Below are positions 45,559 through 57,650 of a stretch of DNA of 64,000 bases, piece by piece. A program made the position numbers and the translations under genes. Source of the stretch: Seiridium cupressi (lineage: Eukaryota; Ascomycota; Sordariomycetes; Amphisphaeriales; Sporocadaceae); contig JARVKI010000075.1 in assembly GCA_036674765.1 (NCBI GenBank), positions 147,541-211,540 on the forward strand. The letters are read 5' to 3'. The notes under the pieces are model-generated. The model made no database searches, was not told where the DNA came from, and was given only the letters and a program-made list of their open reading frames with translations. The first letter of the stretch is position 1. Each line of letters starts with the position of its first letter.

Positions 45559-48490
45559 CGTGTCTATCGCAAGCAGCCAGCAGCCATGGAACTATCGGGA
45601 GCAATGCATGACGTTGTACGGAGCAAGATCGTTGCTAGTGCGAACTGCGTGATTTTCTCGACTTGGAACATGCGCCGAGATGCGGTGTACTGGGTTGACT
45701 ATGAATGGGCGATGAGAAGATTAGGTAGGATACTAGGTCTGCTCTGTGGTCCTGTCACCACGGGCAAGGGAGGCCAAAGGATGAGATCAAGTAAGGTTAA
45801 GCTAAGCAGTGTAATCGCAGGTAGTAACAGATAAACACGATACGGTGATGAGAGGACTGTTACTGTTGACAATGCTCTAATCAAGTATCAGTCCAGATGC
45901 AGAGGAATTGCGCGGAGTGCTGTTCGGACGTCCTGGTAGCGTCTACGAGCAAGATCCGCAGGCATGTGATGCAAGACCCGAGGTTGCTGCTAGTACGTAG
46001 TTGGGGTAAAATGTCGTTACGTAGCTGACGACCCAGTAGCACGCTTCCCCGGATTCTGCACTGCCACGACCAGAGCTTTGGCCAGAGCCTCTGAAGACAT
46101 GTGGCGCCCGGGCCGTCAGCCTCTTGAGCAGCCCACATGAACGTCATGACTCGTGTTGTTCTCACGAGTGGGATGGTGTATATACAAGAAGAAAACATCT
46201 ACCGGCGCGCATCGCATACCTTCACGCCTAATGACATGCCCACAGCTGCGGGGGCAAGGGACGTTTCTTGATGGCAAGCGCCCCTCTCCATAGATGAGCT
46301 GGGAAGATTCAGCAGGTCGTGCGCCTCGAGATGAAATCCCAGAACCTGATAGCCAAGTACTGCTCAATCTTTGCTATCTCGAGTTCGAGGGCAGTCAAAT
46401 AACTCTTATCCACGCTGGTTGGAGTGAGAGGGCGTAGAAGCGCCTGCAATAGTGCACCCGCCTACATTAGTCAGTCTACCTGTGAAGACGTCCTTGGGAA
46501 TAGAGAGTACCGGTAGAAGAGCGGTAGGCCGTGTTGGGCCATCTGATTCGAGGAGTCCGATAATCCAGCCAGTGGTCAGTCTCCAGTGGTTCGGAGCCTC
46601 ATGGCTGATGGCTGTTGCATGGGGCCGCATTTTCCCACGGTTCCCGGTCACCTCTCAGGGCGCCAACAGAGCCAATCAAGAGTGCAAACGTCCAGGGCCG
46701 TCTTCTGCTTGAACAGCTTGGGTCGGGGAATTTGAGTTCTTGCCTTTCCAGAGCGTTTCAAGCTTGCAACTATTTCTGTTACTATGGGGCTATTAGCGCT
46801 GTGACTTCCGGGATGCTTTGTTCAATCGTGCTATTGATGCAGTGGATTGGGTCCATGGAGTGGTTCTGCGTTGCAATGTGCAGGCAAGTCGGGCATGTAA
46901 TGGGCTCTCTGTTCCATGCAAAGCAGTCAGCTGTAGCATTTGGTGGCGGCCAATGTCAATGGATACTGCTGGCTCTTGCTACATAGGTAGGCGAGCTTGC
47001 GACGGCCTGGGAACCATCTTTTGCTGAGGTTCTTCTTCCGTCGTACTGAAGATCGCCTCATCGCTCATGATTAATCTTATTGCAGAGCAGCACGGCTACC
47101 AATTTCGAAGGCGAACTACTGACTACCTAGGTAGCACTAGAGCTCACAAGGCTTCATTCAATAATAAGAGACTTGAGTGAGGCGGCGCGGGCCCCAACCT
47201 TTAGCGCAACGACGCCAGCGGTGTAATAAGCCGCCCGTCTCCACGTTGACCACGAATGACAAGCGTCGTTGGATCTGGGGGGAACCGCGAGGGATTGTTT
47301 TCCAGTATCTCTAAAGCCCTCGTTGTGTGAGACTAGCTATGCATGCAGCGTCGATATGCCATGTCAGATGATACATACTGAGTAAGGGACACACTGTTGG
47401 GCATTGCCCGACTTTCCTTATCTCTTTCTTCCTCTTCTGTAATTCCAGCAAGCGTTGCAGAGAATACGTAGCTGGCTGACAGACGCTGATGGACAGAAGG
47501 TCAAATTGGACATGGGGCCCGGGAGCGAACAGGGGACAGCTTGAATTGGTTGGTGGGACCGACTGATGGAGCTCGACTCGGGCGGGAAGGATTATGTTGA
47601 AATTAACACGGCTTCCACGGCCATTCACTAACAGTTACGATGGTGATCATGTACCTGCTGGTAGCCCGCGGCCACCACTGGCTAAATCAGGTTCGGCCTT
47701 TCCCCCCAAAAGTGGGCAAGAGGCTGGCCTTGGCTCTGATGGATCATGGGTGCCATGGAGCACTTCGGCTGCCACCCGCTGCTCTCTCATCAAAGATGCA
47801 GAGATGACCCTGTCCCGTACCTGTCGTCCCCTGTACGGCTCCAGTCTGCAGTGTGCTCCGCTCGCTGGTCTGCTTCTGCTCCTGCTCCTGCTCTGCGCTG
47901 CGCTGCGTGCCCTGTGCTCCGGGCACCTTTCTGAGCAGCCATCATCTCGCTTGCCATTGATTCCAGACTCTGTTCAGCCTCTGGCCAATAGTTGGTTCGC
48001 TTCGTCCGAACCTCTCTCTCACTCTCTCTCTCCCCTTCTCTCGGCTGTATCTCACCTTCGGCTTCCCTTTCTTCACCAGCGTGGTTCAGCACGCAAGTTT
48101 TCGCTTCTTAATAATTCGTTCCTTGACGGGAGCCACAGACCCGGAATAGGCCGCGTGATTGCCAGCGCTCGCATCGCCTGACCGACCGACCGACTGACTG
48201 CATATTGCATCACCCACCGGCCTTGTCCCGTCCGCCCAGATTCCAGATTCCCCTTCTTGATCTCCACTCCGCAGATACGCTGATACCTCCCGATTCCATC
48301 ACGACGCGACAACCCACCAAGACGAGTCTCGCGTTCCGTCAACTAATGCTGCGCCCCTACTTCTCGCTCCAAAAATCGCATCCCGTAATTGAACCACGGC
48401 GCGAACATCGAATCAGCCTTCTGCCACTGGCCACCGTAGAGTAAAGGGGGTTGGGCAGCCACTCGAGGCTGACTGAGACTGACCACGGAG
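45559..48490. other. intergenic, divergent promoters, CT-rich leader
   Basis: This separates the ABCD gene from the Psr1-like gene. Long overlapping ORFs at 47594-48181 lie in a pyrimidine-rich stretch (CT runs near 48010-48050), typical of fungal core promoters and leaders, and are not supported as genes. Nothing else was recognised. Confidence 0.5.
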
Positions 48491-48751
48491 GTGAGTAACA
48501 ATCACGACCACTCCTAAGGGCCGAGTCGTCGGCAGGTGTCTCGCGCCCCCAGAGACTGGCCCAGCCATGCGCCTGCGATGCAAGCCAGGGCGCGCGCTGC
48601 GTTTTTCGTGTCGTGCACCCTGAGTCTTGCTCCAATGAGACTCACTAGCTCGTTTACTTTGCTGCGTTGCATCGCCTTTCTTTTTCCTCCACATCTGGGA
48701 ATCGTACCATCATACTACCGCTAGACAGTTCAACTAACTTATAATCTACAG
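48491..48751 (+). other. 5' leader intron of the Psr1-type gene
   Basis: A GTGAGT donor at 48491 and CAACTAACTTATAATCTACAG ending at 48751 form a 261 bp intron immediately before the start codon at 48770. It has the perfect fungal branch CTAAC. Short ATGs inside it would be removed from the mRNA. Confidence 0.7.
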
Positions 48752-48769
48752 TTCGCCAGCGAACTTGTC

Positions 48770-50433
48770 ATGCCCGAGAAGCTAGCTGTCAACGGAGAAT
48801 CGTCAACAGGTCTCGGAGAAACCTCCCAGATCGAGTCCTGCGCAGCACAGGACAAAGAAACATTGGCAACAGGGGAAGCTCCACCAAGCAAGAAGGGACA
48901 CAGTCTTCTCCACGTACCTTCGAGGTCCTCATCACAGAAGATTCAGTCATCCCCAACCTCAACAGGGCTGAGCGGCACAACTGCGGGTGACACTACGGAT
49001 AGTATTGGCGGCAATTCGAAGGGCTCGAAAGGCAGCATGTTGGGACGACGCCGAAACGGGAGTGCATCTAGCAACCACTCGGGAGCCGGCACAGGACCTA
49101 CGAGCACGGCAGGCACCTCGCAACCCAATTCACCTGCTGCTGCGGCTCCGCGGCGCAAGAAGGGGGGTCTCCTCTCACTGCTAGGCTGCTGCGGCGTACC
49201 TGACAACGCAAATACTCTGGAGGGCGGGGAAGAACCTCTGCCTTCGCACAAACTCGACAAGATACCGCAACGCCAGTTGACCTCGAGCCGGAGGACGATA
49301 ACCCCGTCGGACCAGACCACTGGCAGCAAGACGCAGGTTTTGGAAAGGGAAAAGGAGCCCCAGGCTAATCAGGTAGAGCCACCTCAGGAAGCTTCGAAAA
49401 CTGCACAGCACGTCTCCGGATCTACTGTCCCGGAACAGGCCGCTGTCGGTGAACATGACGACGAGTCCAAGCAGACAACCCTGGTTGGAACATCGGGCCC
49501 CAGTATTACCGTCAACCCACCAGTTACTGAGAGCCACGATGATGGTGAGATCGGAGGATCAAACCTCGCAAAGGACGCGGATGGCGACGTGGAGATGGCA
49601 GATGCAGGAGCCGTCGAGCGAACGACTCAACCAGTCACGAATGCAGAGGAGCATTACCAGAAGCAAGTACCGCTGCCTCCTCCCGGCCCTATAGCGAACG
49701 CAAACCCGCCAGTTCCTGTGCAAGAAGAAACTCCTGCAGTAGTAGCCCTACCAGAACCTGTGGCCGAACAAAAGTGGCTTCTTCCCCCCATCCAACCGCA
49801 ATTCAAGGGTCGGAAGTGTCTCGTCCTAGATCTAGATGAAACATTGGTTCATTCATCATTCAAGGTAGGTTCAAGTATCACCAGTCTGTACTTTGGAGCC
49901 TTGTTCTGACCAGGTTAGATATTGCACCAAGCCGATTTCACGATACCAGTAGAAATCGAAGGCAACTACCACAACGTTTACGTCATCAAGAGGCCGGGTG
50001 TCGACCAGTTCATGAAGCGAGTGGGGGAACTTTACGAAGTGGTCGTTTTCACAGCTTCAGTCTCCAAGGTCAGTAGTGTTCCTGGTTTGCGATGGAATTC
50101 CTTTCTAACGAGCCTGAGCAGTACGGTGACCCCCTTCTTGATCAACTTGATATCCACAAGGTTGTCCACCATCGTCTATTCCGGGAGAGCTGTTACAACC
50201 ACCAAGGAAACTACGTCAAAGATCTGTCACAGGTGGGACGGGATCTCAAAGACACCATCATCATCGATAATTCGCCGACTTCATACATCTTCCACCCTCA
50301 ACACGCCGTTCCCATCAGCAGTTGGTTCTCGGACGCGCACGACAACGAGCTATTAGACCTCATCCCTGTGCTTGAGGACTTGGCAACCTCGGACGTGCGA
50401 GATGTCAGTTTGGTCCTGGATGTTACGCTTTAA
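48770..50433 (+). CDS. Psr1/Psr2-type NIF (SCP/FCP-family) phosphatase
   Basis: Exons 48770-49864, 49919-50068 and 50122-50433 (introns 54 and 53 bp) give 518 codons plus stop. The C-terminal about 170 residues are an FCP1-like HAD phosphatase domain: [14 protein letters not shown] holds the DxDxT nucleophile (D354, D356), followed by [37 protein letters not shown], and [14 protein letters not shown] with the second Asp. This matches yeast Psr1/Psr2, plasma-membrane phosphatases needed for sodium-stress response and Msn2 regulation. The long N terminus is disordered and holds [13 protein letters not shown] (Cys140-Cys141), a likely S-acylation patch that is conserved in fungal homologues as far as I recall. 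A 261 bp leader intron precedes the ATG. Confidence 0.9.
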
Positions 50434-51811
50434 ACCAACTCTTCATGGATACCACTTTGAATCAGCGCAGCCAACATAGCGGAAGGCGTTTGGCGAATTT
50501 GACCTTCCTGTGTACTGTTTAATCATATATAATGAGAATATTGCCGAAAACTCTTCATTGTTTTCGCTTTCAACCTCAGCGACTTTCGCCACTGCGGCCA
50601 GTGGTTAGGAAAGGAAGACCACGACCCCGATTCGGCGTGCGCGGTTGTGTACATTTGCCAATGACGACTACTTGGACGGCTTTTGAGATGAATAAAATCT
50701 CACGGACGCCAATGGGAGAGGGTTCGGCCCTCACAGATTCCGCCAGTCAGAATGTCCTGTTGCTGGAGTGGACTTTGCGGTCGGGTACCAGTAGCCGACT
50801 TGTCAGGATACATTCCAGGCGCAGCACAAAATCTATTTCATTTGTCATATCTCTTCTCTGCTACGCTTTGCGACGCAAGTACACGTGCGGGACAGCGGGC
50901 TGGGACTGCAAGCAGCCCTCAGTCGATTTTCTGTGCCTTGAGCACAGCAGAGCCTAGCGCCAGCGATATTTTCATGGGTGGAGGGCAAAAAAGGGTATAT
51001 CACCGGAAACTCGCATTGCTGAAGGAACACGTGAGTCTAAAAGGACGAATGTGTGAGCAAGGAGTGGCAGGTATTGCGTCTTGCCCCCTTTGTTGGCAGA
51101 CGCTTGGTTCCCATTCTGGGGGGAGAGGGAAGAACTCGAATGTAGAGCGTTAAATTAGGATACCACAACAAAACAAAGTGTAATCAGACCCGCACGAGAG
51201 GTCCTCTCAGCCTTGAACAGTAGACTGCCAGGGTTTCCAAAACAACCAGTACAACGTCTGAACAGAATCCTATATAGGAAATGCACATGAACTTGAAAGC
51301 ATCTAGTCGAAGCACTATCACGCCATCTCGAAAGCACGGCCCCCGGCATAGCCACGCAAATCTCAGATTACTGGCCATTCGTATCCTGAAATTATTACTC
51401 GGTCTAGCTTGGCCGATAGACAGGCAAATATTAAAAACTGCTCTTGGGCAACCAATGTGCCAGCGACGCATGACTGTTGTGGTGGGGGCCAAGGTATCAC
51501 ATTCACAACGCAGGTAGATGTTGGTGGCAGAGACAGAGAATTGTTAGAACATGCACATTCCCATGGTGAAGTTCCATCTTGTGGGCATGGTGCTTTTGAC
51601 AACTAATTTCACATATTAAATACCCACCAACCCTCAAAATGACTAATACTACAACTACGAGAGGCCGCAGAGATCCAGGACCCTAGCATTATGATGCGAA
51701 GCATCGTCTATCAAAGGGTTGTTGCTAACTTAATTTTTCCGGCAAGAAACGCCTCTCCTAGAACATCTTTGCGGACCCCCATTCGTCACCGATGTCGACT
51801 ACTCATGTCTC
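50434..51811. other. intergenic between convergent Psr1-like and CFT1 genes
   Basis: It contains the two 3' flanks only. The ORFs at 50532-50957 and 50752-51153 overlap each other in different frames and show no domain. Confidence 0.5.
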
Positions 51812-54800
51812 TCAAAGATACCCCAGGCCGTTGCCAGCCACCAAGCCCTCGAGCGTGGCCCTTACCTCGTCCACACCCGCGAACCCAACGCGGCCTGCGA
51901 TCTCGGCCCGGCGCCCAGCACCCAGCTCGTTCCACCGGCTCAGCATTGCTCCATCCACAATGCTCCTGCCCACGCCAGCATCCACGGCAGGCGGCTGCCG
52001 ACCAATCGCGCCGCTCGTGACAGGGGCGCGGTAAGCTTTTCGGTTCAAGCCGCCAAAGTGTGGCAGGTTGGCTGAGAGTTGCGAAGCAAGGGACGAGAGA
52101 CGGCGGTATTCTTGCTCGGTGAGAGGCGTCAGGGCCGACAGCATGCCAGTGTGCGAGGCGAGCAGAAGAGTCTGTGGCGGAGCTGGGGAGCCCGGGCCGC
52201 TACTGCTGCTACCATTGACATGCGTCCGGTCGAGAAGCAACTGGTGGCCTGGGGGCAAGGTCCGAGGAAGCAGAAGACTCCGGGAAGGCATGTGAGCGCC
52301 AGCATTGAAGGTAGTGCGGTGCAAAAGAAGATGGCCGCCTAAGGATTTAGGATCTGGGACAAACTGGTCAGTGTATTGCATGGCTTGCGAACATGGCAGT
52401 CAACTCACGGTCGGGGTCGAACTGTAAAATGTGAATGCCACCGTCTGAGTCGCAGGCAACGATGGACAGCTCGTGCCCATCGGGTAAGAAGTCTGCTGTC
52501 AGCACCTCCAGCGTCGTTGCGCTCTTGCCGTACAGAATCATCTTGTATGGCTCCTCTGTATAACCGGTGAACCATACGCCCTTGACGGCATCCGCCATAA
52601 GACACAAGCCGGTGCCCTTCAGCTCACGCACTGTTGTGACATAACAGCTCATATCCATGAATGCCACAGGCAGTAAACTGCCATCTTCCTTAAGACCGCG
52701 CACCATGCATTTCTGTCCCTGCGCCACGAGCATCAAGCCCTGAGTTCCTATCTCCGAGAGGGCTGTAACGGCACCGCGTGGGATGTCCTCCTTGGCTACC
52801 ACTTTGAGACGCTTGTTGGTCTCTGGTCGTCCTGGCTCGGGGATGACCGTGACCACATCATAGACAATGATGCGGCCCCGGATGGGGAGATCTTCGCCCT
52901 TGGATACAGCTGTGCCCGCGACAACGAGCTGCTTGCGTTCATGGGTAGACTCCGAGACTTCTAGGTTCAGAGTCTCGAGGCACATGATTGTCTCGCAGGG
53001 CTCCATCTCAACTGTGTCGATTACAGTCCAGTTCACTGGGTTTACCAGTTGGAGAACGCCACGTGCAACCATCGGCTTGAAAGTCAGGTCCTTCTCGTTC
53101 TGCCACTCTTTGTGGTAGTCGTCCTCCTTGGGCAGCTCGAACGGCTCGACGGCATCACAGCCGACGACATATGTCGCGGAGGGAGAATGGAAAGCGATCG
53201 AGCTGGCATCAATATGAAGCGGCAATTTCTTGAGAGACATGCCGATCTCTGCGTATGAAGTGTCACTAACTGGTATCTGGCAGACTCGAGCGACACCTTT
53301 GGAATCCGCGTAGATGATTCCTCGCTCGCAGCCCTCTGTATGAAAAGTGCTCAAGCTGCGAACACCATCCCCTTGCAACGCCATCACCTTGGGTAGAGTT
53401 TTCGATGATTTGATAACAAAGCTAGGCGAGGCACCGGATACAAACACTGTCTCGTAGCCTGCGATATTTCCGCATTTTCTTAGGGGCATCATCCTAGGTT
53501 GTTGCTCAGCATCATCGTCCGCGACGACTGCAGGGCTTTTCGCTAAACGATCATTTGTAATCTTCTGGAAGTGTAGTGACTTTGACAGCTCGGCCGAATC
53601 CTCGGAAGTTACCCGGAATGGCTCGTATAAAGTCAAATCATCATTGGAATGACGGACCTGACATTGTCAGTTGCTGGATTCATGCTCCGATGGGGGCACT
53701 GTGCTTACAATGAGATAAGGAGATGATGACGTTGAATCTCCAAGATTGGCAACGAGAATTTCCGTGATGGTCTCTTTGGCACTACCTCGTCTGGCAGAGT
53801 ATCCAGCAGAAAGAATTGGCGGCACAAAGGGCAGGCCTTCGACAACACATATCGGCTTGGATAGGTCAGGCAAAGCGTAAATCTAGCAAGTTAGCATTGA
53901 GCGGTCAGTATATCAACGACGTTTGACTTACATATAGAGCACCATGCCCACTTAGGAGGAACAATACTACGTTTTCTCCTGGCTTGGCCCCTCGGTCCGT
54001 CTGAACATTAGCAAATATGCCATTCTTGTCTTCATACAAACAGCCGGTGAGCCACTTGGTGGAAAGAATGTTATCATCCTCCCTTTCGAGTTCCTCGAGC
54101 TCTAGATTTTTATCTATCTTAGCCACAAGTATGCTCGAGTCATCCCTCACCAGCATTAGGAAAGGGTCGGCGATGCTGGCGTTTACGACTCGGGTTTCGG
54201 CTCCGGTCTCTTCGTCGACCATGGGAAGGATTTGACTTAGGCCAAAGTCTAAACCGCGTTAGTTTCACAATCCAGCGTCAAAGGAAACAGAGAACTTTAC
54301 CTCCGTCGTAGCAACGAACCTCGGCCTTGAGGACTTGTATGATTCTTTTATTATTGCCCATGGTTCCCGCTTCTATGGTGAAGCCAGCAGCGGGTTCGAA
54401 TTCGGTTCCAGTGAGGTTTTCGAATCCGGCACCTGTCACAGCATAGACATCGGAGGTCTCGTAACCATCCAAATCAACCTTGGATACTATCATGAATTTG
54501 TCGTACTGTGTCGCTGTGTCGAAGTCAACACCCATCGACGCAGTGCCTTTATCAGCCTGTAGTGACTTGGGCACGGGCTTTTGGGCAGCGAGGGTCCAGA
54601 AACCCCTGGCTTCCGGGAAATCGAACTCCCCAATGACTGTAGGCTGTATCTCGCGGTTGATGATTGCCAGAGAGCTGGCACTGCCCCTGCCGACAGCACA
54701 TACTAGACTCAACTCACTTGCAACAACCTTTGGACTAGCCTGGCTATCGTCCATGGTCGCTGTCCCCGGGCCTAGGCTTATGTCCCTGATGGGCGCCAGA

Positions 54801-56401
54801 CTAACTAGCCTATCGTGGATCTTGAAGACTAGCTCGCCGCTCTTGGACGCAGAGCCACCAGGGTTGGTCGTCGCCGCCTGCTTGGCAGGCGCGGACTCAT
54901 CAGCGTACAGATCATCGTCATCGTCCATATCCTCCAGATCCTCATCATCCACGTCCAGGTCTAAAGAAGCGTCGTGCAAGCGGCTCTTCCGCCTCGATGC
55001 CTGGGTCTGTTTTCGCGACCAACCAATCACGACGGAGTCGCCATCCTCGCTGCCGACAAAAAGGCTCGTCTTGGCTAGTTTTGCGAGAGTCGACGCAGGA
55101 CCTGATGGCAGGAGACCGCCTGCCTCTTTGGAGACAGACCGGACGCTCAGCCCTGACACGGTGCGCCCATCGATCCGGAAGTTGAGTAGAGCAAGTCGCC
55201 CGTCTCTTGGAACTACCAGCAACTCGCCATTATCGGCGGAGAGGACCTCAATCTCGCATCCCTCTAGCCTGAGCTCGAGATTAGACTGGTCGACAAGCCC
55301 GAACGACGTCGCTTGTCTTGCGAACGAGTTCACAGCTACACCGTGGGTTTTTCCAGACTGGTCGATATGGATGAGCTCGTTGGTGCCCACAAGCAGAGCG
55401 CCTCCGACGGGAGCAGGCAAGGCTATGACACGGAAGAGATCTTGCGGGAGGCCATTAACCGAAAGAATAGTAGTAGATGCTTTCTGCTTGAGATCGAGAG
55501 TGAATACCATGTATGTGAAATGGTCCTTGCGGCCAAGTTGGGCAGACGGCGCCATGGTCGAGGAGAGAATGCCGAAGGTAGGTTCTCTGTACTCGTGGAG
55601 GAAGGCAAGATGCACAGGATGGATCAGGCTAGGATCAAGATTGGATAGTCGCAGGACAAATGATGATGAATATGGTGTATCTTCATTGCTGCTAGTGCCA
55701 TTTACAATTGTCGTCGACAGCTCTCTGGCTGGCCTGGGCCCGTCCAACTCTTCATCCCAGTCATCCATATCTATGTCTTCTTCCTCGGTCTGGCTGAACT
55801 GCAGAATGGCCAGGTTCCGAGCACCGAACTTCATTGCTGCACAGCGGCTCCCAGGGTCAGCTGCTAAGTAGTTGACATAGTCGCCCAACGGCGCCGCCCA
55901 GGGCACCTTTTGCAGCTCGTCCTGTTCATAGTAGTGGACCGACGTGTTGTAGATTGTGTGTTTCTCGGGATCCCATTCTACCGTGCTCAGCTTTGCGTCT
56001 CTGAAGGCCAGCAGGAGAGCCTCCCCGCCCGACTTGGAGCTCTGTCGCCTGATGCGTGCGAGCCCAGTCACAGTTCCCGACAAGGGGTATTCTGCCACGA
56101 GGACGAGCTTTGTGTAATTGGAGCGGTCGGACCGCACCAGCATCGCGTCGCCGCCCAGGAACGAGGCCTCGAGCCCGTTATCGTCGTTGACCCGGCTGTC
56201 GTAGTGGCCCGTGGCCTTGGAGGACTGCGAGTGGGCGGCATTCTGGGCGTTGTCGATTTCGGCAGATACCGACTTTGTTGTGAAGATCTGGAGAAGGGAG
56301 ACTCTGGCAACAACGAGATTGTGACTTTGCGCCGAAGTGAATGGCAGTACAATGGAGTGGGTGACAGCCGTGGGAGGCGTCAACTCCGTGTAGCACTGCA
56401 T
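51812..56401 (-). CDS. Cleavage and polyadenylation factor subunit CFT1 (CPSF160)
   Basis: Five exons (56401-54301, 54248-53932, 53882-53709, 53657-52409, 52353-51812) join into 1460 codons plus stop. The four introns are 52, 49, 51 and 55 bp, with CTAAC/CTGAC branches. The N terminus MQCYTELTPPTAVTHSIVLP and then NLVVARVSLLQIF match fungal Cft1. Internal landmarks are LGDYVNYLAADPGSRCAAMK, the acidic EEEDIDMDDWDEELDG insertion, and near the end SDGGIHILQFDPD spliced to HPKSLGGHLLLHRTTFN. This is a three-beta-propeller scaffold of the cleavage and polyadenylation factor and is essential in yeast for pre-mRNA 3'-end formation. Its length is close to that usual for ascomycete Cft1. Acidic DDEDLEDMDDDDD is a disordered loop. 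It is divergent from the 2EXR-like gene, 502 bases apart. Confidence 0.94.
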
Positions 56402-56903
56402 CTTGAGTCTTGCTGCACCATCTCAATGTGAATTGGAGGTCGAGGTTGAGGCGTCGCGAGGCTGGAGCTTCTCAGATACGTGAGTCTAAGGAGCCTACAG
56501 TAGGTACCTAGGGGAGCTTAGTTAGTGTTGAAAGCTTCAATCGCAAAGCTGCAGGTGCGCGAAGGAGAAAGAGGGGTTAAATGCATATGCTTTGTTTATG
56601 CAAATCCAATGCATAACTTGCTTCAACCAGGGTGGGGGGCGAAGAGACAAATACACTAAGTAAATGCAAATGCAATTCATTGGATTACCTGGGACAATCA
56701 TGAAGGATAGCTAATGTAGTTAGGTGTCATGCTCCAGAGTACACCAGAATTTCCTCCAACTGTGATAGTGGTGTGCTTGATAGATACGAAAAGACATGAG
56801 AATCCTCGCTGGACCTTGTTGACTATTTTGTCGTTTTTGAAGTTCGATAACGGGTATCTGGGTTCTCTATCACCACCCGAGCTGTGGGCGAGGACTACCC
56901 AGG
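56402..56903. promoter_or_regulatory. shared divergent promoter CFT1 / 2EXR-like gene
   Basis: About 500 bases separate the two start codons, so the stretch should contain both promoters. TAGGTA-type motifs occur near 56505. No coding frame is supported. Confidence 0.5.
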
Positions 56904-57650
56904 ATGGGCACACGCTTCTTTCGCTTCTTCGACCTCCCGGGAGAGCTCCGCACGGCGATCCTGGAGCATCTAGTCATCATCCACTCAGAGGTACCTGTTT
57001 ATGCTAAAAGAGAAACATGCACCGAAAGCCCGCCCATGGTGCTGACGGACTTGCTTCTGGTCTCCCACCAGCTATATCGGGAAGCCTCGGGCCTTTTCTA
57101 CGGCCAGAACAATTTCATCGTCAACCTCGGAACTCGGAGGATGTATAGCGAAATCTCAAGCGAAGGTCAACTTTTCAGCCATGATACAGTAGACGCCCGT
57201 CGCCGCATCCGATGTCTCAGTCTGCGTGTGAGACGCATCAGCGGGGACTTTGAGAGCGTTGTAGTTCCTCCGCTCATGGATATGATTCTCAATGGCTGTC
57301 TCAAGGTTTTGGATGTCGGGTTTCTGACACAAGACAACACTCTAAAGGCCACGGCGGGTTATATACAAAATCACGGGTCACAGTCACTATGCAAGGATAC
57401 AGAGGCCGCGAACCTCGTGAGGACCTCACCATTTCAGGCGTTACTAAAGTTGCTAGCGGATCCTGACCTTGAAATGGTCACATTGTGGGTGTCGCTTGTT
57501 CATTGGTCCTTCTGGTGCAGTTACCACGACTCCTGCGAAACCCCAGAGAGAAAGGACGAGGAAAAGATCCCGATAGACTGGCGGCGGCTGGTCGGGGATT
57601 TTGGGGAGGGAAGGCACATCACAAAAGTCCAAAAGCCGAGGTTCTCGTGA
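56904..57650 (+). CDS. 2EXR/F-box-like protein, paralogue-like to the 20425-21261 protein
   Basis: The single exon encodes 248 residues. The N terminus RFFRFFDLPGELRTAILEHL and residues about 49-66 (LLLVSHQLYREASGLFYG) give the same 2EXR/F-box-like pattern as the protein at 20425-21261. Both also share a C-terminal aromatic-Cys motif before a charged stretch (VHWSFWCSYHDSCETPER here) and an IDW/DW-containing segment after it. The function is unknown; this large fungal family is often found near heterokaryon and accessory regions. The start is the first ATG that gives the domain. An antisense ORF (57453-57932) over its 3' end is treated as a shadow. Confidence 0.7.
   Translation: MGTRFFRFFDLPGELRTAILEHLVIIHSEVPVYAKRETCTESPPMVLTDLLLVSHQLYREASGLFYGQNNFIVNLGTRRMYSEISSEGQLFSHDTVDARRRIRCLSLRVRRISGDFESVVVPPLMDMILNGCLKVLDVGFLTQDNTLKATAGYIQNHGSQSLCKDTEAANLVRTSPFQALLKLLADPDLEMVTLWVSLVHWSFWCSYHDSCETPERKDEEKIPIDWRRLVGDFGEGRHITKVQKPRFS

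Noticed and set aside
47594..48181. 195-aa plus ORF before the Psr1-type gene
   Set aside because: It lies in a CT-rich promoter/leader region, with no domain or splice logic; the Ser/Leu composition follows from the pyrimidine runs.
54480..55871. 463-aa plus-strand ORF
   Set aside because: It is antisense to the first CFT1 exon, is Ser/Arg-rich without domain, and is explained by codon bias of the real gene.
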